Shown here: positions 42,298-50,752 of the stretch, one piece after another
Layout: every line of letters begins with the position of its first letter
Numbering within the stretch: the stretch's first letter is position 1
DNA from: Archangium lipolyticum
Lineage (GTDB): Bacteria; Myxococcota; Myxococcia; Myxococcales; Myxococcaceae
Assembly (NCBI RefSeq): GCF_024623785.1
Contig: NZ_JANKBZ010000003.1
Span: 124,001 to 188,000, forward strand
Direction of reading: 5' to 3'
DNA length: 64,000 nucleotides
The notes under the pieces: generated by a model
What the model was told of the DNA's origin: nothing
The model's input: only the letters and a program-made list of their open reading frames with translations
The model's database searches: none
Translations under genes and position numbers: made by a program

Positions 42298-43260
42298 GTG
42301 TCGTGGAGCGGAAAGAGGGCCTCGGGCCGTTGGCTGCTGCATTTCTGGAGGGACGCCCTCAGCTGGCACGGCACGGTGACCCCGTTCGTGATGCCGCAGG
42401 TGCTCCTGTTCGGGCTCTACGGGCTGCTCGTGGGAATCGTTCACGAGCTGTACGACTGGACGGGCCTGGAGAGCGGGCCGGTGCAGTTCACCGCGGCCTT
42501 CCTGGCCCTGCTGCTCGTGCTACGCACCAACTCGGGCTACGAGCGCTGGTGGGAGGCACGCAAGCTGTGGGGCGGTATCGTCAACCAGTCGCGCAACCTG
42601 GCCATCGCGGGGCTCTCCTACGGGCCGCGAGACACGGAGTGGCGGGAGCGGTTCGTGCGGTGGACGATCGCCTTCAGCCACGTGTCCCGGCGCAGCCTGC
42701 GCGGCGAGCGGGAGCTACCCGAGTTGATCTCCCTGCTGCGTGACGGGGGGGCGGCCGAGCGCATCGCCCGGGCCCAGCACATGCCCTCGTTCGTCGCCCA
42801 GGCAATCGCCGGCCTGCTGCGCGAGGCCATGGATCGCGGAGGGATGGAGCGCGTCGCGCTGCTCGCCATCGACCAGGAGCGGGCCCGGCTCATCGACCAC
42901 GTGGGAGGGTGCGAGCGCATCCTCAAGACGCCCCTGCCGCGCGTCCACACCGTCAAGCTGAGGCGCTTCATCCTGCTCTACCTGTTGGCGTTGCCCATCG
43001 CCGTGGTGGGACCTCCGTGGTGGGTGCCCGGGCTGGTGACGGCCCTGGTGGCCTATCCGCTCCTGGCCATCGATCAGATCGCCGTCGAGTTGGAGAATCC
43101 CTTCTCGCCGAGGAACCTCAGCCACCTGCCCCTGCACTCCATCTGCGAGACCATCGAGGGAAACCTGCTCGCGCTGCTCGACGAGGAGGAGTCGCTTCCG
43201 ATGCCACCGCCCCGGGGCAGGGCTCCGCGCGTTCCCCTGCCCCAACCCCTGGACGGCTGA
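42298..43260 (+). CDS. Bestrophin-like anion channel (UPF0187)
   Basis: A 320-aa membrane protein of the bacterial bestrophin family. Its pattern fits the family: a hydrophobic first helix with MPQVLLFGLYGLLVGIVH, then LRTNSGYERWWEARKLWGGIVNQSRNL, which is the most conserved stretch, and late IDQIAVELENPFSPRNLSHLPL. Bestrophins form pentameric channels for chloride or bicarbonate. The GTG at 42298 is the only start that fits the conserved N-terminus. The divergent neighbour is a carbonic anhydrase; algal bestrophin-like proteins are coupled to carbonic anhydrase for bicarbonate supply, so a similar pairing is possible here. Confidence 0.85.
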   Translation: MSWSGKRASGRWLLHFWRDALSWHGTVTPFVMPQVLLFGLYGLLVGIVHELYDWTGLESGPVQFTAAFLALLLVLRTNSGYERWWEARKLWGGIVNQSRNLAIAGLSYGPRDTEWRERFVRWTIAFSHVSRRSLRGERELPELISLLRDGGAAERIARAQHMPSFVAQAIAGLLREAMDRGGMERVALLAIDQERARLIDHVGGCERILKTPLPRVHTVKLRRFILLYLLALPIAVVGPPWWVPGLVTALVAYPLLAIDQIAVELENPFSPRNLSHLPLHSICETIEGNLLALLDEEESLPMPPPRGRAPRVPLPQPLDG

Positions 43261-43317
43261 GGCCGGGACTTCGATTGACGGCTTCCCGTCGCCGGGCCGC
43301 TGGCCCATGCTGTGCCC

Positions 43318-44037
43318 ATGACCCACGATGATCTGGAGGACTTCGAGCTCCCGTTCTTCCAGCGGCTCGTCATCCAGCTCTGGGCGCTGCTCCTCGGCTT
43401 CATCACCCGGCTCACGGACGTGCTGTTGCTGCTCTTCCGTCCGCGGTTGCTGCGGCCCTACTTCGGCATCTGGCTCGCCGAGCGCCTCCACTCTCCCTAT
43501 CGCGCCCGGCGCACCTTCGAGGTGGTCCGGGCCCTGAAGGCCACGGGCCAGCGGTTCCGCGAGCTCATCTACGGTGAAACACCGCTGGTGACCGCGCTCC
43601 TGGCCTTCCGGCGCGCCGGAGTCGGCCCGGGCTGCCGGCTGGTGGACCTCGGGGCGGGCCGGGGGAGGGTGCTCATCGCGGCCCGGTGGCTGGGGGCCGA
43701 GGTGCGCGGCGTGGAGCTCCTCGCCGACCACGTGACGAGCGTGGCGAAGTGGCTCCAGCCCGCGGGCATCACCCTCGTCGAGGGGGACGCCACGCGCGCG
43801 GACCTGGGTGACGCCACGCACGTCTTCACCAACTGGCTGGCGCTCACCCCCGAGACGAAGGCCCGGCTCGTCGAGCGCTTCCGTGACTGCCGCCCCGGCA
43901 CCCGCATCATCACGGTGACACGGCCCATCGAGTCCGAGGACTTCCCCGTCCTATCCAGCTACCGGATGCTCTTCACCTGGGGCTTCGAGCGCGTGTGGAT
44001 CCACGAGTACCGGCCCGCCGCTCGTATTTCAATCTGA
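43318..44037 (+). CDS. Membrane-anchored SAM-dependent methyltransferase-like protein
   Basis: A 239-aa protein with one N-terminal hydrophobic helix (about residues 18-40, LVIQLWALLLGFITRLTDVLLLLF) and a class I methyltransferase core. VDLGAGRGRVLIAA is motif I, GVELLADHV follows strand 2, and GDATRADLGDATHVFTNW is near motif II/III. The layout resembles small membrane methyltransferases such as those acting on lysines (FAM173/PrmA-like), but the substrate is not evident. It starts 57 bp after the bestrophin-like gene on the same strand, so the two may be co-transcribed. Confidence 0.75.
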   Translation: MTHDDLEDFELPFFQRLVIQLWALLLGFITRLTDVLLLLFRPRLLRPYFGIWLAERLHSPYRARRTFEVVRALKATGQRFRELIYGETPLVTALLAFRRAGVGPGCRLVDLGAGRGRVLIAARWLGAEVRGVELLADHVTSVAKWLQPAGITLVEGDATRADLGDATHVFTNWLALTPETKARLVERFRDCRPGTRIITVTRPIESEDFPVLSSYRMLFTWGFERVWIHEYRPAARISI

Positions 44038-44133
44038 CACTGGGGCTGTCCTCTACCGGACGGCCTCCATCCCGCGTGGTCCAAGCCTTCCAGCAACAGG
44101 GTATTTTGAAGCTGTGCTGGTAGGAGGTCCGCC

Positions 44134-44748
44134 ATGAGGGAAGTGACCGTCGCGGGAAGGAAGCTCCACCACTTTCACATCGCCGCGTTCTTCCGGTCTC
44201 CCGAGGAAGAGTACGAGGTGCTCCGCTCGTACATCAAAGAGGGGATCGACGCGGGCGAGAAGACGGTCCACATCTGCGATCCCTGCCGGAGACAGGAGCA
44301 CCTGAAGTACCTCGAGCAGATGGGCATCCCCACCGACGACTGCACGCGGACGGGGCAGCTCGAGGTGCTGGGGTGGAACGAGGCCTACCTCAAGAACGGC
44401 CGCTTCGACTCGGAAACGATGATGGCGCTCCTCGAGGAGCTGGTGATGACGAGCCGCGCCGAGGGCTTCTCCCGCATTCGCATGATGGGGCACATGGAGT
44501 GGGCGATCGATGAGCGGCCGGGACTGGAGCAGGTCCTGGAGTACGAGGCGCGCGTCAACCACCTGCTCAACCGGTTGGAGCAGCCCGCGATCTGCGTCTA
44601 CGACCTCAACCGTTTCAATGGCTCGACCGTCATCGAAGTGCTGCGAACCCACCCGTACGCCATCGTCTCGGGCGTGCTCCAGGAGAACCCATTCTATGTC
44701 CCGCCCGAGGTGTTCCTGGGCCGCGCCCCGAAGAACGAGCGCTCCTGA
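44134..44748 (+). CDS. MEDS-domain sensory protein
   Basis: A 204-aa cytoplasmic protein made of a single MEDS (methanogen/methylotroph DcmR sensory) domain, a RecA-like fold that senses small hydrocarbon derivatives. Typical parts are LHHFHIAAFFRSPEEEYEVL with the conserved His, YIKEGIDAGEKTVHICD, and late YDLNRFNGSTVIEVLRTHPY. GTAGGAGGT precedes ATG 44134. The hybrid histidine kinase begins 18 bp after its stop, so they form a signalling pair in which this protein may feed a signal to the kinase. The ligand is unknown. Confidence 0.83.
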   Translation: MREVTVAGRKLHHFHIAAFFRSPEEEYEVLRSYIKEGIDAGEKTVHICDPCRRQEHLKYLEQMGIPTDDCTRTGQLEVLGWNEAYLKNGRFDSETMMALLEELVMTSRAEGFSRIRMMGHMEWAIDERPGLEQVLEYEARVNHLLNRLEQPAICVYDLNRFNGSTVIEVLRTHPYAIVSGVLQENPFYVPPEVFLGRAPKNERS

Positions 44749-44766
44749 GGCAGGAAGGCCGCGCAT

Positions 44767-47433
44767 TTGACTCGCGAGCGGACCTTTCGTCTTCCGGATC
44801 TCGCCGAGCAGGGTGCGCTCGCACTCCGCCGGCAGGTCAACGATCTGTTCGAGCTCCTCGAGCTGTCTTCCGCCTGGCAGGGCATGAGACCGGAGGAGAT
44901 CGCCCAGAGTGTCATCGACCTCCTGGTCTCCCAGCTGCGTCTCGACGTGGCCCTGCTGCGCATCCAGGGGCTGGAGGGGGAGCTCGAGCAGCGCTTCCCC
45001 CTGGACCTGGACCGCGAGGCGCTCCTGGCCGCGAGCCGAGGGACGAGCCCGGACTCGCCGGCGGCCTTCGAGCTGTCCCGGCCGAACCCCCTCGGCCGGA
45101 CCGCCGTCCGCGTCGTCGAGGTGCCGCCCCTGGGTGAGCCCGGCATGGTCATCGTCGGCTCGTGGCGTGAGAACTTCCCCACCCCGCACGAGCGGCACCT
45201 GCTCCGGGCGATCGCCAACCAGGTCGCGCTCGCGGTGCAGTCCAGCCGGGAGGCCTTCGCGCAGCGCAGGCTCGCCGAGGAGCGGGGCCGCCTCGAGCGG
45301 ATGAACTCCGCGCTTTCCAAGCTCCACGCCGTCTCGGATGGACTCTCCCGCACGCACACCTGCCTTCAGGTCGCGGAGGTGATCCTCTCCCAGGGACTGG
45401 CCGCCATGGGAGCGCACGCGGGGAGCATGTACCTGGTCGACGAGACCGGGACCGAGCTGTGCCTGGTCAAGGCGGTGGGCTACCCCGAGACGCTGCTGCG
45501 CAACTACCTCCGCATTCCGATGGACTCCCCCCTGCCGATCGCGGAGGCCTTCCGCCAGCGGCGGGGCGTCTTCTCCGCCTGGGGTGACGGCTCCTCCCTC
45601 ACGGAGGAGCACGGGCCACCCCGGCCGCCCCCCAATACCGATGTCTTCGCCTCCGTTCCCCTGGTGATTGGCGATCGGTGCCTCGGCGGGATGGGCTTCA
45701 ACTTCCCCGCGGCGCGGCGGTTCGCGGAGGACGAGCGCGCGTTCATCCTGGCCATCTCCCAGCAGGCGGCGCAGGCGTGTGATCGCGCCCGGCTCCTCGA
45801 GGCCGAGCGGCATGCCCGGCTCATGGCGGAAGCGAGGCAGCAGCGGGCGGATCTCCTCTCGGAGGCGAGCGCGCTCTTCGCCTGCTCGTTGGATCTGGGG
45901 GAGACCTTCTCCCGGGTCGCGCACCTGTTGGTGCCGCGCTTCGCCGACTGGATCGTGCTGCAGGTGACGGAGCGCACGGCTTCCGGCGGCGACGAGACGC
46001 GGACGGTGGTCGTCCACCGCGACCCGGCGAAGGTCGAGAGCGCGCGGGAGCTGGGCCTCTCGTTGCTCTCCTCGACGCGGAACGAGCAGCGCACGTGCGT
46101 CACGAACAACTCGGTCATCGCGCCAGTCATGGCGAGGGGCCGGACCCTCGGTGCCATCGTCGTGGGGTCCGAGGCGGTGGGGCGGTACGACACCGAGTCC
46201 CTGGAGCTCGTCGCGGAGCTGGGCCTGCGTGCCGGAGTGGCGCTCGACAACGTGCGCCTCTACCAGGAGGCACGTGAGGCGGACCGCCGCAAGGACGAGT
46301 TCCTCGCGATGCTCGGACACGAGCTCCGCAATCCGCTCTCGCCGATGGTCACGGCCCTTCACCTGATGCGGATGAAGGAGGGCGGGGACTTCGATCGTGA
46401 GCGGACGATCATCGGGCGGCAGGTCGAGCACCTCATCCGGCTGGTGGATGACCTGCTGGATGTCTCGCGCATCACGCGCGGCAAGATCCAATTGAAGCGC
46501 GGGCGCGTCGATCTGCTGACCGTGCTGGCCAAGGCCGTGGAGATGGCGAGCCCCCTGCTGGAGCAGCGGGCGCACCACCTGGTGTTGCCCGCCACGGGCG
46601 AGCCGCTCTTCGTCGATGGAGATCCTGCCCGGCTCGCCCAGGTGCTGGCGAACCTCCTCAACAACGCCGCGAAGTACACCGACCCCGGGGGACGCATCGT
46701 CGTCACCGCGGCCGCGGAAGGGGAGCAGGCGGTGTTCCGGGTCCGGGACAACGGCGCGGGCATCGCGCCCGAGATGCTCCCGAGGGTCTTCGACATGTTC
46801 GTCCAGGAGGATCGGTCGATCGATCGCTCCCAGGGGGGACTCGGCCTGGGCCTGGCGATCGTCCGCAGCCTGGTCGAGCTCCATGGGGGGACCGTCTTGG
46901 TGCACAGCGAGGGGCTGGGCCGTGGCAGCGAGTTCGTGGTCCGCCTGCCGCTCGCCGCGCCGGACGTCTCCGCCTGCGACGCGATCTGGAGCGGCTCACC
47001 CGAGATGTCCGCCCGTGGCGAGGATCACGCGGTGCGGCTCCTCGTCGTGGACGACAACCGCGACGCGGCCGAGCTGCTCACCGAGCTCCTGGAGGCGAAA
47101 GGCTACGTCATGAGGGTGGCCCATGACGGACCCGCGGGGCTCGAGGCGGCCCGCGCGTTCCGGCCGCACCTCGCGCTGTTGGACGTCGGCCTGCCGGTGA
47201 TGGATGGCTACGAGCTCGCCTCGAGGCTCCGCCAGGAGCCCCCCCTGGGGGACATCAAGCTGGTGGCCATCACCGGTTATGGCCAGGACTCCGACCGCCG
47301 TCGCGCGCACGCGGCGGGGTTCGACGTGCACCTGGTCAAGCCCATCGATCCCGGCCAGCTGCTCCACGTCATCCGCGAACTGCTCGGAGAGTCGGGCGAG
47401 CGTGGGAGGGTGGCGACCCAGAGCTCGCCTTGA
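44767..47433 (+). CDS. Hybrid sensor histidine kinase (GAF-GAF-GAF-HisKA-HATPase-REC)
   Basis: An 888-aa soluble hybrid kinase. Two or three GAF-type sensor domains span about residues 40-500. HisKA contains DEFLAMLGHELRNPLSP with phospho-acceptor H518. The ATPase domain has the N box NLLNNAAKYTD, the G1 box DNGAGIAPEML and the G2 box GLGLGLAIVRSL. A receiver domain closes the protein (about 758-880) with acidic DDN, acceptor D806 in LLDVGLPVMDGYEL, and the conserved Lys in LVKP. There is no membrane helix, so the input is cytoplasmic. The TTG start at 44767 lies 18 bp after the MEDS gene. A separate phosphotransfer or output protein is not visible nearby. Confidence 0.92.
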   Translation: MTRERTFRLPDLAEQGALALRRQVNDLFELLELSSAWQGMRPEEIAQSVIDLLVSQLRLDVALLRIQGLEGELEQRFPLDLDREALLAASRGTSPDSPAAFELSRPNPLGRTAVRVVEVPPLGEPGMVIVGSWRENFPTPHERHLLRAIANQVALAVQSSREAFAQRRLAEERGRLERMNSALSKLHAVSDGLSRTHTCLQVAEVILSQGLAAMGAHAGSMYLVDETGTELCLVKAVGYPETLLRNYLRIPMDSPLPIAEAFRQRRGVFSAWGDGSSLTEEHGPPRPPPNTDVFASVPLVIGDRCLGGMGFNFPAARRFAEDERAFILAISQQAAQACDRARLLEAERHARLMAEARQQRADLLSEASALFACSLDLGETFSRVAHLLVPRFADWIVLQVTERTASGGDETRTVVVHRDPAKVESARELGLSLLSSTRNEQRTCVTNNSVIAPVMARGRTLGAIVVGSEAVGRYDTESLELVAELGLRAGVALDNVRLYQEAREADRRKDEFLAMLGHELRNPLSPMVTALHLMRMKEGGDFDRERTIIGRQVEHLIRLVDDLLDVSRITRGKIQLKRGRVDLLTVLAKAVEMASPLLEQRAHHLVLPATGEPLFVDGDPARLAQVLANLLNNAAKYTDPGGRIVVTAAAEGEQAVFRVRDNGAGIAPEMLPRVFDMFVQEDRSIDRSQGGLGLGLAIVRSLVELHGGTVLVHSEGLGRGSEFVVRLPLAAPDVSACDAIWSGSPEMSARGEDHAVRLLVVDDNRDAAELLTELLEAKGYVMRVAHDGPAGLEAARAFRPHLALLDVGLPVMDGYELASRLRQEPPLGDIKLVAITGYGQDSDRRRAHAAGFDVHLVKPIDPGQLLHVIRELLGESGERGRVATQSSP

Positions 47434-47446
47434 CGTCGCTTGAGCC

Positions 47447-47827
47447 TCAGAAGGAGAAGCCTACCTTGAGGACTCCCACCTGGAGGGCAGTGCCCGAGCC
47501 CTCCCTGTTCGTCTCGTAGCTCAAATCCAGGTCGAACATCGACACCTGATATCCGCCCGGGCAGGATCGCAACGGCGAGAGTGTCATCGAGAGAGTGCCA
47601 CCGGCCGGCCCGTGCGAAGACAGCAGGTAGGCCTCGGGCCGGGGGACCAGGGGGTCCCCCAACGTCGTCAGGGTGACGACGGCCTCGGGCGGGCACCTCC
47701 CCATGCCCCGCGAGCCCGCCTCCAGGTGCACCTCGGCGACGTGGCCGAGCATGGGCAGGTGGCTCACGTCCGCCCACGGAGGAAGAAGGAGGAGTCCTCC
47801 CACCAGCCCGCCAGGAACCCGTTTCAT
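47447..47827 (-). CDS. Small exported protein of the DUF4331/TPR operon
   Basis: A 126-aa protein that I cannot assign. It starts with a short signal-like stretch (MKRVPGGLVGGLLLLPPWADV) and continues as a probable beta-sandwich (VAEVHLEAGSRG, AVVTLTTLGD, YQVSMFDLDLSYE) ending GVLKVGFSF, a C-terminal Phe that recalls outer-membrane strands. Its ATG overlaps the TGA of the TPR gene (ATGA), so translation is coupled. It is the last gene of a three-gene minus-strand operon and is convergent with the hybrid kinase gene 13 bp away. Confidence 0.65.
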   Translation of the reverse strand: MKRVPGGLVGGLLLLPPWADVSHLPMLGHVAEVHLEAGSRGMGRCPPEAVVTLTTLGDPLVPRPEAYLLSSHGPAGGTLSMTLSPLRSCPGGYQVSMFDLDLSYETNREGSGTALQVGVLKVGFSF

Positions 47828-48984
47828 CTGGACGCCCTCTGGGCGAGCCCGGCGGCGATCGCGCTGGCGTGCGATTGGAAGAGGGGATGGCGGGCACCGG
47901 CCTTCAACACCCGCTCGATTTGCGATTGCGCCTCGCGGTAACGGCCGTTGGCCTGGAGCGCCCATGCGTACGCGTCGAGGGTGTAGACGTCCTGACGGCG
48001 AGCGGACTCGCGTTCCGCCAGGCGCAGTGCCCGGACGGGCTCGTTGGCATGTTCGATGTAATAGAAGATCAACTCGCGGTTGGCGTTGTCGTTGCCCTTG
48101 CTCTCGCGCACGGCTTGCCGTTCGAAGGTGCGGAAGGCCTTTCGTGCTTCGCGGGAGCGGCCAGCGCGCTCCAGCGCTTCCGCCAGCGGATAGAGGTTCT
48201 CCGGGTGGGGCGCGACGGCGTAGCGCGTCTCGAGCAACTCGACGGCTTCCGCCCAGCGCTTCTGCTCCATGCGTAGCGTGCCGAGAGCCCCGAGCGCGTA
48301 GTGATACCGGGGGAACAGATGCAAGGCCTCGGTCAGTGCGGACTCGGCCTCCCGTTGCCTGCCACTGACGAGGTGCAGGTGACCGATCTGGGTCAGGAGC
48401 CAGGCGCGGTCCTCGAGCTCACCCGGGTCGGTCTGGTCATGGGCCATGCGCATCAGCTCCAGCGCGCCCTCGACATCACCGTGGAGCTCACGCAGATAGG
48501 CGGCTCGCGTCAGCCCGGGGATGTTGCCCGGACGAAGGTCGAGCATCCACTGCGCGGCGGCTTCCGCCTCCGGATAGTCGCCGAGCTCGGTGTTGGCATC
48601 CGCGAGGAAGCCATACACGAGCACATCGTCGGGCGCACGGCGGTTGAGCTCGCGGGCGAGCTCGCGGGCCTTCTCGAACTCATGCTTGCCCAACAGCAAC
48701 CAGCACTGGACCTTGCGGCCCTCGAAGTTGTCGGGCTGGAGACGGAAGGAGCTCTTCAGGGCCTCCTCTGCCTGATCATAATGAGAGGGCTCGCCCGTCT
48801 CTCGCGCGCGGCGAGCCAGGGCCAGCGCGAGGTCATTGTAGGCCTGGTAGTAGTCGGGGTGCTTCTCGATGGCGCCGCGCGCCTGGGTGATCCGCGCCTC
48901 CGCGGGTGTGGGCTTCACGTCTGCCTGGCCGAGGGCAACCGACGCGAACAGCAGGACCCCCGTCAGACTCCAAATCGCTTTCAT
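47824..48984 (-). CDS. Exported TPR-repeat protein
   Basis: A 386-aa protein with a signal peptide (about residues 1-19, LTGVLLFASVALG) and roughly eight to nine tetratricopeptide repeats, for example YYQAYNDLALALARRA, AEAAAQWMLDLRPGNIPGL and AESALTEALHLFPRYHYALG. TPRs give a helical scaffold for protein contacts. ATG 48984 has AGGAG at good spacing; the upstream in-frame codons are not protein-like. It sits between the DUF4331 gene (59-bp gap) and the small exported protein with which it overlaps, suggesting a periplasmic complex. Confidence 0.85.
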   Translation of the reverse strand: MKAIWSLTGVLLFASVALGQADVKPTPAEARITQARGAIEKHPDYYQAYNDLALALARRARETGEPSHYDQAEEALKSSFRLQPDNFEGRKVQCWLLLGKHEFEKARELARELNRRAPDDVLVYGFLADANTELGDYPEAEAAAQWMLDLRPGNIPGLTRAAYLRELHGDVEGALELMRMAHDQTDPGELEDRAWLLTQIGHLHLVSGRQREAESALTEALHLFPRYHYALGALGTLRMEQKRWAEAVELLETRYAVAPHPENLYPLAEALERAGRSREARKAFRTFERQAVRESKGNDNANRELIFYYIEHANEPVRALRLAERESARRQDVYTLDAYAWALQANGRYREAQSQIERVLKAGARHPLFQSHASAIAAGLAQRASR

Positions 48985-49043
48985 GGGAATCTCCTGGGAA
49001 GAAGGACCGTGGCGCACGGTGAGCGCGCCCACGGTCTGGCTGA

Positions 49044-50609
49044 CTAGTTGACGGGACCGCCTCCCACTTCACCCGGGTCGAGGTGGCGGCGGTTGCGGCC
49101 GTCCCAGGCGAGGCCGAGGTACGGGAAGGTGTTCTTGTAGGGGGCGTCGTTGACGTTCACGCCGTCGCCGATGCGGTTGTTGGGGGCCTTGTTGAAACTG
49201 GGATTCAGTACGCCCGCCACCACGCGCGCGGAGATGTCGGTGACGTCGTCGCCCAGGCGGCGTCCGTTGGGGAAGCCGGCGGGATCGCCCGCGAGCAGAC
49301 CGAGGCGCTTCTGCTTGCCCACGGGCGTGGGAGGGACACCCGTGTTCAGGCGGAGCAGATCGGCGACCGGGCCGGCCGGGGTGCCCGCGGCGGCGATGGG
49401 CGGCGCGTAGGTGACCAGCGGCAGCAGATCGTTACGGGGTGGGGCGGGGATGTCGATCCCATAGACGGCGTTCAACACGCGCGCCAGCAGGGGATCGAGG
49501 AAGAAGGGCGCGAACCGCGAGTCATTCCGGGGCTGGTCCATGCTGAAGCGGTCCTTGGAGCCCGTGCCCACGAGGAGCTCGTTGATGAGCGCATTGCCCA
49601 TGCGCTGCACCTGCCGCCAGGCATCGTCCGCCTGGGCTTCCCGTGCCGTGGTGGGCTGCCTGCGGACGAAGACTCGCTGGCGTGAGGTGGTCCCCCAGGA
49701 GCCGATCGTGGCCTTGGGGTCGGAGGCCGCGTGCTTCTTGCCGTCGCTGGTCAGCAGGGAGACGGGGACCTCGATGGCGATGGCGTTCACGTTGAAGCCG
49801 GAGACGGCATCCGTGGCGAAGTTGCGGGTGTCGTCGGCGTCCTGGGCGTCCGACAGCACTCCGGGCACATTGAAACCGGTGGTGCGGAAGTTCAGGGAAT
49901 CGAAGGCCGCGCCCAGGTCGATCCAGAAAGGATCCTCCACGGTGCCGGCGAAGACGCGGACGTCATGACCGACCTGGTAGAGCGCCTGTTTGAACAGGGA
50001 GGGGTAGTTGGGCATGGTGCGCGGCCCGACGTTGCTCGGCAGCGCGAACAGGGGCATGTGTCCGCCCAGGCGGGTGCGCTTCACGGAGTTGCCAGGGCCG
50101 CGGCGCGCCAGGGTCACCGTGTACCGCTGGCGCAGGTTGAGCCCCTCCGAGCCGGGCCCGTCCAGCGCGGTGATGGCCGGCGGCACGATGGGTGTACCGG
50201 GTGCGACCGGCGGGGGCGAGTTGCCCGGCGCGGGGATTCCCGTGCCCGCTCCCACGAAGCCCGTGAAGACGTTGGGCGCGCGGATCTCCGTGGTGAAGCG
50301 GAACTCGAACCAGACGTCCTCGACGGCGTCGTGGTTGTTGTCGATCTTGATGGCGTAGAGGACGTTGGGATCGAACGGGAAGTAGTTGGGCCCGTTCGCG
50401 GGCTCCAACAGCGGATCCACGCTCAGGATGAACGTGACCTTGTCTGGCTTGTCGTAGCTGACGAAGGCGAAGAAGTCGGTGATGTCCGCCTTGTGGTCCA
50501 GGGCGGTGATGGGGGCCTCGCGGTGGCTGGCGGCAAAGGCACCGGACGGGACTGCCAGGATGGCCGCCATCAGGACGGTGATGGTGGCCAGCGGGTTCGG
50601 TTTCAGCAT
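49044..50609 (-). CDS. DUF4331 family exported protein
   Basis: A 521-aa secreted protein of the DUF4331 family. The signal peptide ends AVPSGAFA and the mature start is SHREAPITALDHKADITDFFAF, the hallmark of the family with conserved His and Asp residues that may bind metal. Other typical parts are YFPFDPNVLYAIKIDNNHD and the late YLGLAWDGRNR. Function is unknown; members occur with TPR proteins in myxobacteria and other bacteria. It is the first gene of a three-gene operon. Confidence 0.88.
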   Translation of the reverse strand: MLKPNPLATITVLMAAILAVPSGAFAASHREAPITALDHKADITDFFAFVSYDKPDKVTFILSVDPLLEPANGPNYFPFDPNVLYAIKIDNNHDAVEDVWFEFRFTTEIRAPNVFTGFVGAGTGIPAPGNSPPPVAPGTPIVPPAITALDGPGSEGLNLRQRYTVTLARRGPGNSVKRTRLGGHMPLFALPSNVGPRTMPNYPSLFKQALYQVGHDVRVFAGTVEDPFWIDLGAAFDSLNFRTTGFNVPGVLSDAQDADDTRNFATDAVSGFNVNAIAIEVPVSLLTSDGKKHAASDPKATIGSWGTTSRQRVFVRRQPTTAREAQADDAWRQVQRMGNALINELLVGTGSKDRFSMDQPRNDSRFAPFFLDPLLARVLNAVYGIDIPAPPRNDLLPLVTYAPPIAAAGTPAGPVADLLRLNTGVPPTPVGKQKRLGLLAGDPAGFPNGRRLGDDVTDISARVVAGVLNPSFNKAPNNRIGDGVNVNDAPYKNTFPYLGLAWDGRNRRHLDPGEVGGGPVN

Positions 50610-50752
50610 GGTCGGTCCTCACGGAGTGGGTGGTTTCCACTCTCGATACGGACCGGTGGTGAAAATGGATGACCCCGGCGGAGAGCACCGGGAGGCAGCG
50701 TGGAACCCGGGCAACCAGGCTGCCCGGCCGATGGTGGCACCTCAGCCGAGGC

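Noticed and set aside
44053..46905. 950-codon open frame antisense to the MEDS and kinase genes
   Set aside because: All real motifs (H518, ATPase boxes) are on the plus strand; the antisense frame is a GC artefact.
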